From: JANQIO01 sp043585095
Lineage (GTDB): Bacteria > Pseudomonadota > Gammaproteobacteria > Pseudomonadales > Halieaceae
DNA: 64,000 nt
NCBI GenBank assembly: GCA_043585095.1
Contig: CP121321.1
Coordinates: 2,108,001-2,172,000, forward strand
Direction: 5' to 3'
In this document: in pieces, positions 26,734-34,801 of the stretch
Position numbering within the stretch: the stretch's first letter is position 1
Layout of the letters: each line of letters opens with the position of its first letter
Notes under the pieces: model-generated
The model's input: the letters and a program-made list of their open reading frames with translations, nothing else
Told to the model about the DNA's origin: nothing
The model's database searches: none
Position numbers and translations under genes: made by a program

Positions 26734-27093
26734 ATGGCTGCTAACACCGATTCATCACGGACTAAAACCTACGGCAAGGCATCAATCAGTCGCGAGTTGA
26801 GTGTACGGGAGGCATTGCCTGAAGACGTGATTAAAAACAGCGCTGACATTTCTACCAAAGCCACCCAAAAAGCAGAGATGGCGATGAATCAGCTAGTGGT
26901 AGCGGAAATGTTTCTCGTACAGGCCACTATCGAAAGCGCTTCGGCGCTGAGCGAAGGCCTGCGTGAAATCCGCCAGAAGCCCTCAGCGCTTGGCGAGGTA
27001 GTGAAGAGCACGCGCAAGCAAATCCTGGAACCCTACCGAGTGCGCCTGCAAGATTTCCGCAATATCCGCAAGGCCGTGCGCAGCAGCAGTTAA
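26734..27093 (+). CDS. Small phasin-like protein
   Basis: 119 residues, predicted almost wholly helical: the central part ATQKAEMAMNQLVVAEMFLVQATIESASALSEGL is an amphipathic helix rich in Ala/Met like phasins, which coat polyhydroxyalkanoate granules. The C-terminal half is basic (KSTRKQILEPYRVRLQDFRNIRKAVR). No signal peptide. The assignment rests on general character, not on a firm motif, and another small helical DNA- or membrane-binding protein is possible. Confidence 0.5.
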   Translation: MAANTDSSRTKTYGKASISRELSVREALPEDVIKNSADISTKATQKAEMAMNQLVVAEMFLVQATIESASALSEGLREIRQKPSALGEVVKSTRKQILEPYRVRLQDFRNIRKAVRSSS

Positions 27094-27126
27094 ATCCTCG
27101 CCAAGCAGCTCCCAGTACGCGTCGGC

Positions 27127-27417
27127 TTACGAGGTCTTGTTGAGCGCGGCCAACTGCTCCTCAGTGGCTTGTGTCTGATGCTGTGCTTTCCAGTCCTCGT
27201 ATGGCATGCCATAGACCAGTTCTCGCGCATCGGCCAGATCAATGGATTTGCCGGATTCTTCCGCTGCAGCGACGTACCATTTGGACAGGCAATTGCGGCA
27301 AAAACCAGCGAGATTCATTAACTCAATGTTCTGAACGTCTTTGCGCTCATCCAGGTGAGCCAATAAGCGACGGAAAACCGCTGCCTCCAAAGCTGTGTCT
27401 TCTTCCGGTAGTGCCAT
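27127..27417 (-). CDS. DUF1244 domain-containing protein
   Basis: 96 residues. Contains the DUF1244 core VFRRLLAHLDERKDVQNIEL, then MNLAGFCRNCLSKWYVAAAE and the ending GMPYEDWKAQHQ. The CRNCL pair of cysteines is conserved in the family. Function is unknown. The ATG at 27417 has AAGGAG ten bases upstream, so the 24-residue longer frame is rejected. Confidence 0.9.
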   Translation of the reverse strand: MALPEEDTALEAAVFRRLLAHLDERKDVQNIELMNLAGFCRNCLSKWYVAAAEESGKSIDLADARELVYGMPYEDWKAQHQTQATEEQLAALNKTS

Positions 27418-27548
27418 GTCTTTGTTCTCCTTTTGTTCGCTTATTGAGGCGCTTGACTGAATGATCAAGCTTACGTTGATTCGCGTCATTTTCTCATAGG
27501 CCCGGCAGGTTCACACTCTTTCACCTAAGAACCATACCGACTGATAGC

Positions 27549-28346
27549 ATGGCCTTCAGCAAGATCATGGTCATTATTGACCCCACAAGAGATACGCAAC
27601 CTGCATTCGAACGCGGGCTGGAATCCTGTCATATGACGGGTGCACGCCTGCACGTATACGTGTGTCTCAACTGGGACCGAGCAGATCAAGCCAGACGGGA
27701 AGACACCCAACGCGTGCAAGCCTGCATCGACTACTGTCTCACCACCGCTCGCGACGAGGGCATCGAGTCTGTCGGAGAGCTCGAGTGGGCCCAGGATTGG
27801 CGTAACAAAGCGACAGCGGCAGCCGCTCGATGCTGTGCGTCAATCATTTACAAAAGCTACCCCCCGGTGGACGACAAACTTACCCAGATTCGCACCAATT
27901 ACGATTGGACCTTGCTGCGCTTGGCGCCCTGCCCGGTTCTACTGATTAAGAATCGACGCGGTTGGAAGCATCTGCGTGTGTTGGCTGCGCTCTACCCCGA
28001 CGCACCCGACGCGGCCCACCAGAAGCTGAATCATCAAATTATCAGTTTTGCCCAGCGGTTTAGCGATGCTTATGGTTCGGAGGCGCATATTGTCACCGTT
28101 TATGACCAGCAGTCCGACGGCTTAAACTCTCAGCAGCTTGCCGAGATTTGCGGCGTTGCAGAAGAGTTCGTGCATGTAAGTAAAGGCGCCCCGGCAGAGG
28201 TGATCCGCAATATGGCCGTCGATATAGACGCCGATCTGATCCTCCTGGGTACTGTCGGCAGAGATGGTTTACAGGGCCCGTTAGTGGGCAATACCTCAAC
28301 CCGCTTGGTCGATCACGCTCCTTCGGACGTACTCATCCTCAACTGA
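27549..28346 (+). CDS. Universal stress protein, tandem Usp domains (UspE-like)
   Basis: 265 residues, two Usp domains of about 130 each. The first begins with FSKIMVIIDPTRD and lacks an ATP loop. The second carries the nucleotide-binding pattern GTVGRDGLQGPLVGNTST before VLILN. It is cytosolic and probably induced under stress. UspE is the usual two-domain member. It is divergent from the DUF1244 gene. Confidence 0.87.
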   Translation: MAFSKIMVIIDPTRDTQPAFERGLESCHMTGARLHVYVCLNWDRADQARREDTQRVQACIDYCLTTARDEGIESVGELEWAQDWRNKATAAAARCCASIIYKSYPPVDDKLTQIRTNYDWTLLRLAPCPVLLIKNRRGWKHLRVLAALYPDAPDAAHQKLNHQIISFAQRFSDAYGSEAHIVTVYDQQSDGLNSQQLAEICGVAEEFVHVSKGAPAEVIRNMAVDIDADLILLGTVGRDGLQGPLVGNTSTRLVDHAPSDVLILN

Positions 28347-28471
28347 CGCCGACACGTCGGTTCAAGCAATAGCACCAATTCTTCGCATTTCTCACGGCTA
28401 AAACACCGCTTGCCTGCTAGCGCCGGGCTTTTGATATGATCTCGACCCCATTATGTGAGTCGGAGATCCAG

Positions 28472-29644
28472 ATGTCTGAGGCCGTTATTGTCGATGTAGT
28501 ACGTACCCCAATTGGGCGGGGTAAACCGGTAGTCGGAGACCTCAGCGGCGTCCATCCCGTCGCCTTGCTCGCCGAAACCTATCGTGCATTGGTAGAGCGC
28601 AATAATCTGCAGTACGGCGACGTCGAACAGACCTATGCTGGCTGCGTGACGCAGGCGGGTGAACAGTCTAATAACCTGGCGAAAAATGCCTGGCTGCATC
28701 TAGGTACCGATTACACCGCCGGCTGCAGTACGGTCGACACGCAGTGTGGTTCAGCGCAAACCTGCAGCCATATCGTCTCGGCTCTTATCGACGCCGGCCA
28801 GATGAATATCGGCATCGCTGCTGGCGCTGAATCGATGAGCCGTGTGGGCCTGGGTGCGAATGCCATAAATGGACCGGGCTACTTCGTCACCGACAACTGG
28901 CCCTGGGACCAAGCGCATTCCCAGTTTCAGGCTGCTGATCGCATTGCCGCCAATCGGGGGATCAGCAAGGCAGATTGTGATGAGTTGGCGGTACGCTCAC
29001 AGACCAACGCTATTCGAGCATGGGATGAAGACCTTTACCCGCAGGTCATTCCCGTAGAAGTGCCGGTACTGGGCGAGGACGGCCAGCCCACTGGTGAGAC
29101 ACGCACCGTAACGCGCGATCAGGGCATGCGCCCTACTACCATGGAGAGCCTTAAGGACTTGCGCATCCTCAATGAAGGCGGCGTTCACACGCCAGGCACT
29201 TCCTCGCAGATCTCAGACGGCGCCGCCGCCATTCTGATGATGAGTGTAGAGGAAGCGAAGGCACGAGGCCTGAAGCCGCGGGCGCGCATCATTCAAGGGG
29301 TGGTAGCGGGCGCCGACCCCTATTACCTTCTGGATGGCCCGGTCAACGCGACCGAGTTGCTGTTCAAGAAAACTGGCATGAACATATCCGATATCGACGT
29401 CGTCGAAATCAACGAAGCCTTTGCCGCAGTGGTACTGAGCTGGCAGCGAGTGTTTGAGGCTGACATGGATATCGTCAACATGCGTGGCGGCGCGATAGCC
29501 CTCGGCCATCCGGTGGGATCAACCGGCGCCCGATTGATCGGCGAGGCGCTGATTAATCTCGAGCAGAACGACAAGTCCACAGCACTGATCACCATGTGCT
29601 GTGGTGCGGCCAACGGCACTGGCACCATCATCGAACGCCTTTAA
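28472..29644 (+). CDS. Thiolase / acetyl-CoA acetyltransferase
   Basis: 390-residue degradative-type thiolase. The nucleophilic cysteine lies in DTQCGSAQT near residue 92, the NEAFAAV segment near residue 315, the catalytic His in GHPVGSTGAR near residue 348 and the second Cys in TMCCGAANGTG near the end. It would cleave 3-ketoacyl-CoA in a beta-oxidation route. The gene is followed after 20 bases by an SDR with a strong ribosome site, giving a two-gene operon consistent with fatty-acid or steroid side-chain breakdown. Confidence 0.92.
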   Translation: MSEAVIVDVVRTPIGRGKPVVGDLSGVHPVALLAETYRALVERNNLQYGDVEQTYAGCVTQAGEQSNNLAKNAWLHLGTDYTAGCSTVDTQCGSAQTCSHIVSALIDAGQMNIGIAAGAESMSRVGLGANAINGPGYFVTDNWPWDQAHSQFQAADRIAANRGISKADCDELAVRSQTNAIRAWDEDLYPQVIPVEVPVLGEDGQPTGETRTVTRDQGMRPTTMESLKDLRILNEGGVHTPGTSSQISDGAAAILMMSVEEAKARGLKPRARIIQGVVAGADPYYLLDGPVNATELLFKKTGMNISDIDVVEINEAFAAVVLSWQRVFEADMDIVNMRGGAIALGHPVGSTGARLIGEALINLEQNDKSTALITMCCGAANGTGTIIERL

Positions 29645-29664
29645 GCGGCAGCAGGAGGAACAAC

Positions 29665-30573
29665 ATGGGAGATTTAACAGGCAAGGTTGCCATCATCACG
29701 GGCGCAGGCCGCGGCCTGGGCCGTGAGGAAGCGCTGCAGCTTGCCCGACAGGGCGCGCGTATTGTTATCAACGATATCGACACCGACGGCGCGCGCGAAG
29801 CAGCCGAGCAAACCGCGAGTGAGATTCGTGATCTGGGCGCCGAAGCAATTTGCTGCTACGGGGATTGCGCAGACACCAACGATGCAAACGCACTATTCAA
29901 GTCCGCTCTGGACGCCTATGGCGACGTCAACATCATGGTCAACAATGCCGGTTTTTGCCGAGACCAGACCATATTCAATATGGATGACGAGCAGTTCGAC
30001 TCGGTAGTTCGCGTTCACCTGCGGGGCCATTTTGTCAACATGCGCAACGCGTCGGGTTATTGGCGCGGCAAAGCCAAGCAGGAAGCCAGCGTGTATGGCC
30101 GCATGATTAGCACCGCCTCAGAGGCTGCCATTTTCGGCAGTCCGGGTCAGCCTAACTACGCCGCGGCGAAATCGGGCATTGTGGCGATGACCATGGGCGC
30201 GGCGCAGCTCATGATTAAATACGGCATTACCTGCAATGTGATTATGCCGAGAGCGCGCACAGATATGACCAACTCGGGGCTTACCGCCGAGATGTTTGCC
30301 GCGCCGGACGAAGGCTTTGATGCGTTTCATCCCACCAACGTAGCACCTCTGGTGGGTTATTTGGCGTCGCCTGAGGCAGGCCATATTTCCGGGGAAGTCA
30401 TGGTTGTGTGGGGCAATCAGGTGGACGTTATTGAGCGACCTCGATTCGGGCCGCGCTTTGTTAGCGCCGACGGTGGTAAGTGGACCGTTGACGGACTACA
30501 CGAAGGACTGAGCAGCCACTACGGCGAAGACTACACACCCGTGTGGGGTGGCTTTACGGTACCACCTCAGTAA
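29665..30573 (+). CDS. SDR family dehydrogenase, probably 3-hydroxyacyl-CoA type
   Basis: 302 residues. It has TGAGRGLG near residue 12, NNAG near residue 93, and the YAAAK catalytic pair near residue 165 with serine in ISTASEAA. The start LTGKVAIITGAGRGLGREEAL resembles the dehydrogenase domain of multifunctional enzyme 2 (HSD17B4 type). A 50-residue C-terminal extension (rich in Trp/Gly) exceeds the minimal fold. AGGAGG lies upstream. Its partner is the preceding thiolase. Confidence 0.9.
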   Translation: MGDLTGKVAIITGAGRGLGREEALQLARQGARIVINDIDTDGAREAAEQTASEIRDLGAEAICCYGDCADTNDANALFKSALDAYGDVNIMVNNAGFCRDQTIFNMDDEQFDSVVRVHLRGHFVNMRNASGYWRGKAKQEASVYGRMISTASEAAIFGSPGQPNYAAAKSGIVAMTMGAAQLMIKYGITCNVIMPRARTDMTNSGLTAEMFAAPDEGFDAFHPTNVAPLVGYLASPEAGHISGEVMVVWGNQVDVIERPRFGPRFVSADGGKWTVDGLHEGLSSHYGEDYTPVWGGFTVPPQ

Positions 30574-30699
30574 ACATTACTGGCATCAGGCTGGCGTGGC
30601 ACGGAAGCCACGTCCACCTTTCTATCTTAGCCCGCGCTACTAGCCTTTCCGTTTCACCTCCCTGTCGCTCCTTGAACTCTTCCCCCTTTCCCTCGCCTG

Positions 30700-31146
30700 C
30701 TACCCGAAAACATGTTCCAGAGCGTTTAGCGGCGCCATTGGGTCGTGGCTACGGGCGATCTGATAAGCACCGCTGTACAACAGCACGGCAAACACTAGAG
30801 CAAGGCGCTTGATGAATAAGGTTTTGCCTCGCTTCAGCGCAATACTCCCCACAATGATGTACAGCACAACAAGCGCTAGCTTCGTCCTGAGCCAGCCGTT
30901 GCTAAAGTAGCTTTCAGGCGCGAGCCCGATAAGCATGACTCCCGCGCTCAACAAGATAGTGTCGATCCCGTAACTGCTTAACCGCAGCGACTTCTTCATC
31001 GGCCAGCGGGCCGACGCCTGCACGGCGACTGCACGGACAAAAAAAAGCGTACCACTGATCGCAATCGCTGCAATATGCAGCGCCTTGATCGCGCCGTAGC
31101 GCGCCTGTAGGGCAGTTTCGAACTCCATGGCGGCATCATAGGCCAT
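30700..31146 (-). CDS. SirB2 family membrane protein
   Basis: About 148 residues with four membrane helices. The pattern YGAIKALHIAAIAISGTLFFVR, SYGIDTILLSAGVMLI, WLRTKLALVVLYIIVGSIAL and the helix near LALVFAVLLYSGAYQIA is that of SirB2. Function is not known. Both the GTG/ATG-type start at 31146 and the ATG at 31128 are possible. A second SirB-related (SirB1-like) protein is at 37188. Confidence 0.85.
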   Translation of the reverse strand: MAYDAAMEFETALQARYGAIKALHIAAIAISGTLFFVRAVAVQASARWPMKKSLRLSSYGIDTILLSAGVMLIGLAPESYFSNGWLRTKLALVVLYIIVGSIALKRGKTLFIKRLALVFAVLLYSGAYQIARSHDPMAPLNALEHVFG

Positions 31147-31218
31147 ACGGCAAGGCCGCGCTGCGTTGTCAGTAATCTTGATGGGCGCTATAGTCGCGTT
31201 TTCGTCAGAGGCCCTGCC

Positions 31219-32046
31219 ATGCGCACCATACTAAGAACAATTGCTCTGTTGTGGGCAGCGCAGCTACCCGCCCATGCTGCTGCAGAGGACGGCCGCCACT
31301 CCATATTCACATCGCAGCTTGAAGTGCAGCTTGGCGCGCAATACACCGTCGCCAATGCGGATGTCGCAGTAACGCGCGCGCCGCTACCGGAGACGGTGCT
31401 GGACCTCGAAGACCTCGGTATTGATAACAACGCCACCGTGTTTTGGATGAACGCGCGATGGCATTTTGCCGATCGATGGGCGGCCAGTTTCACCTACAAC
31501 CGCTTTGACGAGAGCGGCTCGACCAGCGTCTCAGAGACCTTTAACTTTGACGGAGTGGAATATCCTGTTGGAGCGGCGCTTGAATCGTCCTTGCAGTTAG
31601 ACGCCTATATCGTCGATGTCGCCTATAGCTTTGGTAAAGGCCAAAACTACGAGTGGGGCGCCGGTCTAGGCCTGCATGCGTTTGACTTTGCCGCCAGCCT
31701 GCAAGGCACGCTGAACATCGGTGACGCTTCAGCAGAGATAGGTAGCGCGGCGCAAAGCCTGCTAGCGCCGGTACCCAACCTTAGGGTCTTCGCTGATTAT
31801 GCGTTGAACAAGCGCAACGCGCTGCGCTTCAACGCCGGTTGGTTAAGCGCCGACGTGGGCGATTACGATGGCGCGCTCCTCTACGCCTCAGCACGCTACG
31901 AATACAGCTTCAGCAGTCGCTTCGGCGCTGGGATTGGCATTCAATATACCGATGTCGATTTGGAGCACGAACCAAGCAGCCTCAAGCGAGAACAGTACGC
32001 GGCTGAGTTTCTTGGTGCTGTTGCCTACATCACCTATCGTCTCTAG
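31219..32046 (+). CDS. Putative outer-membrane beta-barrel protein
   Basis: 275 residues, signal peptide ending AHAAAE. The remainder alternates hydrophobic and polar residues in strands: EVQLGAQYTVANADV, WHFADRWAASFTYNRF, LDAYIVDVAYSFG, YEWGAGLGLHAFDF, YASARYEYSF, FGAGIGIQYTDVDL, ending in aromatic YITYRL. This suggests a small barrel of about eight to ten strands. No specific family recognised. Confidence 0.75.
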   Translation: MRTILRTIALLWAAQLPAHAAAEDGRHSIFTSQLEVQLGAQYTVANADVAVTRAPLPETVLDLEDLGIDNNATVFWMNARWHFADRWAASFTYNRFDESGSTSVSETFNFDGVEYPVGAALESSLQLDAYIVDVAYSFGKGQNYEWGAGLGLHAFDFAASLQGTLNIGDASAEIGSAAQSLLAPVPNLRVFADYALNKRNALRFNAGWLSADVGDYDGALLYASARYEYSFSSRFGAGIGIQYTDVDLEHEPSSLKREQYAAEFLGAVAYITYRL

Positions 32047-32186
32047 GGACACTATTCCAGCGCCTTGAGGAAACGGGTCCGGTGACACTCAGCGACACTC
32101 ACAAGTACTGACCAGTCCCGATGCCTCTACACAGGGCTCTGCCACGCCAGTAAACCTAACAGATCTCAATACAGTCGACACTGCCA

Positions 32187-33056
32187 TTGCCACCTGCAGA
32201 CCTTATAGATGCACCCTCACTGGGCTACTACATGGGACTCCCCGCCTGGGGGTTTCCTGGCTGGACCGGTGAGTACTTCCCGCAGCCCTCCGCTGGTGCA
32301 TCAACGCTTAAGCACTACGCGTCCGTTTTTAATACCGTTGAAGGCAATACCACGTTTTACGGGGTGCCCGACGCCGACACCGTAACGCGCTGGGGTGAAG
32401 CCGTTGCCGGCACTGGCTTTCGATTTACCTTTAAGCTACCGCAAACCGTCACCCATCACGCAGAAACCAACTGGCGTGACCTGGCGTCTTTCCTCACCGC
32501 ACTCGAGCCACTGGCAGGACACCTGGGACCGCTCCTGGTTCAATGCCCTGCTACGTTGGGACCGGAGCAGCTGCCCAGACTGGAGCGCCTGTTCGAACGC
32601 CTACCCAGCGATTATCGCTACGCGCTTGAGCTGCGACACGAGGCGTTTTTTTCAACACCTGCCCTCATTGAGCCGCTGCTGGAGCGGTTTAACGCAGGAA
32701 GAGTGATGTTCGATAGTCGACCGATCTATCAGGGCGCTACCAATCACCCGGAAGTACTCGCGGCACGCCACAAGAAGCCCGATGTCCCGCTGCTGGATGA
32801 TGTCTATAACGGCCTGGTTTATGCACGCGTGGTGCTGCACCCCGATGCTGCCAGCAACACCCGCTTTATCGAAGACTGGCTGCAGAGAATGACGACGTAT
32901 TTAGCGGCAGGATACGACACGTTTTTTATGATGCACTGCCCGAACAATCAACATTGCCCGGCCTTTGCGGAGTCTTTCCACCGGGCTTTACGATCTCGCA
33001 TCACGCTGCCTGCCTTCCCAGCCTGGCCGCTGCCGCAACAGGACAGTTTGTTTTAG
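32187..33056 (+). CDS. DUF72 domain-containing protein
   Basis: 289 residues. It has the DUF72 layout: YYMGLPAWGFPGWTGEYFP at the start, FNTVEGNTTFYGVPDADTVTRW, FTFKLPQTVTH, and later ELRHEAFF and YARVVLHPDA. TIM-barrel fold, function unknown, possibly related to xylose isomerase-like enzymes. The start is a TTG at 32187; no in-frame ATG occurs before residue 16, and a stop lies at 32157. Confidence 0.85.
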   Translation: MPPADLIDAPSLGYYMGLPAWGFPGWTGEYFPQPSAGASTLKHYASVFNTVEGNTTFYGVPDADTVTRWGEAVAGTGFRFTFKLPQTVTHHAETNWRDLASFLTALEPLAGHLGPLLVQCPATLGPEQLPRLERLFERLPSDYRYALELRHEAFFSTPALIEPLLERFNAGRVMFDSRPIYQGATNHPEVLAARHKKPDVPLLDDVYNGLVYARVVLHPDAASNTRFIEDWLQRMTTYLAAGYDTFFMMHCPNNQHCPAFAESFHRALRSRITLPAFPAWPLPQQDSLF

Positions 33057-33084
33057 CCAATGCGTTGCCGTGCTCCGTCCAGCG

Positions 33085-33444
33085 CTACTCCGCTGCCCCG
33101 GTAGCCGCAGCACCAGATACCAGATAGCGCGCTGCGGCCCGAACATCCTCGGGACGGAGCCTGGCTTCGCCGCCACTGGCAGGCATAGAACGGTAACCCT
33201 CTAGCGCGTGCTGGTAGAGGGCATCGGCATCCAGGGCCTGCCGTTGGGTCCAATACGCCGCATCACCCGGGCGCGGAGCGCCCCCCTGACCTGTATTGTG
33301 GCAGCGCGAGCACAGGTACTCGTAGACCGCGCGACCTGAGACAGGGTCTGCATCATGGGGAGCCTCGGCGGACGCGGCCGGGATTCCAATTAGCGACCCT
33401 GCTAACAGAGCTGTCAAAGCCCCACCGACGGTGACTCGTTGCAT
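33085..33444 (-). CDS. c-type cytochrome, cytochrome c5 family
   Basis: 119 residues, with a signal peptide ending ASA. Haem-binding CSRCH is near residue 46 and the axial methionine is in SMPASGG near residue 88. The Gly-rich GQGGAPRPGD after the haem motif resembles cytochrome c5. It is a soluble periplasmic electron carrier. It is not linked to an oxidase gene here. Confidence 0.9.
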   Translation of the reverse strand: MQRVTVGGALTALLAGSLIGIPAASAEAPHDADPVSGRAVYEYLCSRCHNTGQGGAPRPGDAAYWTQRQALDADALYQHALEGYRSMPASGGEARLRPEDVRAAARYLVSGAAATGAAE

Positions 33445-33715
33445 AGCCTTTGCTCCTGTATTAACGGCATGATTTCAAGCGTTTATCGCGCTGTAATAAC
33501 GACTACATTAGCAAAACGTAGACTGCAGACGGCATGATTTACATCACTCACGGTGACTAGAGCGGTGCCATCTGGGCTAGACTTAAGGCCTTGCAAGTAG
33601 TCACATCCTTTTTGACATTTAGACAGGGGTAGAGAGGCGATTCACTATCAGCGAGCATAAACAACGAGATGGAAAGGTTTCTGCTATCGAGCTTGCCCGA
33701 CCCGGGCCAAGCGCG

Positions 33716-34681
33716 GTGACGTCACCCGCTGCCCTGGACCGCAACCCTGGCACCGATCTGAGACTCGATTCACTCACCGACGTGCGAGTCAATTTGAGCG
33801 CTGTGGAGCGTCGCGTGGGCAGCTTGGCCGGTCGGCGCAGCGTCAAGCAGGATTGGCAGGTCGCATGGCTACTGAAGGCCCTGACGCTCATTGACCTCAC
33901 CACGCTTGCCGGTGACGACACCGACGCTCGTGTACGCCGACTCTGCGCGAAAGCCAAACAGCCAGTCAGCCCTTCGATCATGCAAGCACTGGGTGTCGCT
34001 GACCTTTCGCTCACTACTGCCGCAGTCTGCGTATACCACGAGATGCTGCCTGCAGCTGTTGATGCTTTGAAAGGCACATCAATAGAGCTTGCCGCCGTGT
34101 CCACGGGCTTTCCTGCAGGACTCTCCCCGATGAAGACTCGACTGGCCGAAATCAAGGCATCAGTAGCCGCCGGCGCAACGGAAATTGATATTGTCATTTC
34201 CAGACGTCACGCGCTGAGCGGCAACTGGGAAGCCTTGTATGAAGAAGTACGTGCGATGCGGGACGCCTGCGGTGAGGCGCATATGAAAACCATTCTAGCC
34301 ACCGGTGAATTGGGTAGCCTGCGCACGGTGGCGAGAGCGTCGATGGTCTGCATGATGGCGGGCGCTGACTTTATCAAAACCTCTACTGGCAAAGAGTCGG
34401 TGAATGCCACGCTACCTGTGACCCTGGTGATGTTGCGGATGATTCGGGACTACGCAGAGCGAACCGGCTACGCGGTAGGGTTCAAACCGGCCGGCGGTAT
34501 CAGCAAGACCAAAGATGCCCTGCTATATCTCGCCTTGCTCAAGGAGGAGTTGGGCCGGGAGTGGTTATCACCGTCGCTTTTCCGCTTCGGCGCGTCCAGC
34601 TTATTAGGCGACATCGAACGACAGCTAGAGCACGCCTCGACCGGCCGCTATTCCGCGGCACATCACCATCCGCTGGCGTGA
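33716..34681 (+). CDS. deoC: Deoxyribose-phosphate aldolase, long type
   Basis: 321 residues. It splits deoxyribose 5-phosphate to glyceraldehyde 3-phosphate and acetaldehyde. The Schiff-base lysine is in DFIKTSTGK near residue 220 and the second lysine in GFKPAGGI near residue 260. The long N-terminus (about 60 residues more than short DeoC) is like the animal/ALDH16-linked type. The start is a GTG; no in-frame ATG exists after the stop at 33620. The following ALDH gene can remove the acetaldehyde product. Confidence 0.92.
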   Translation: MTSPAALDRNPGTDLRLDSLTDVRVNLSAVERRVGSLAGRRSVKQDWQVAWLLKALTLIDLTTLAGDDTDARVRRLCAKAKQPVSPSIMQALGVADLSLTTAAVCVYHEMLPAAVDALKGTSIELAAVSTGFPAGLSPMKTRLAEIKASVAAGATEIDIVISRRHALSGNWEALYEEVRAMRDACGEAHMKTILATGELGSLRTVARASMVCMMAGADFIKTSTGKESVNATLPVTLVMLRMIRDYAERTGYAVGFKPAGGISKTKDALLYLALLKEELGREWLSPSLFRFGASSLLGDIERQLEHASTGRYSAAHHHPLA

Positions 34682-34801
34682 GTCCTCAAGCTTTCGACCG
34701 GCATGACAAACCCTGCTGTGCTATGCACAAACAGCCAACAAGCGCTCGCCGAACTCTATTGATCCGCTGAGCAAGCCCAGACGGCAGAGACTACAAACAC
34801 T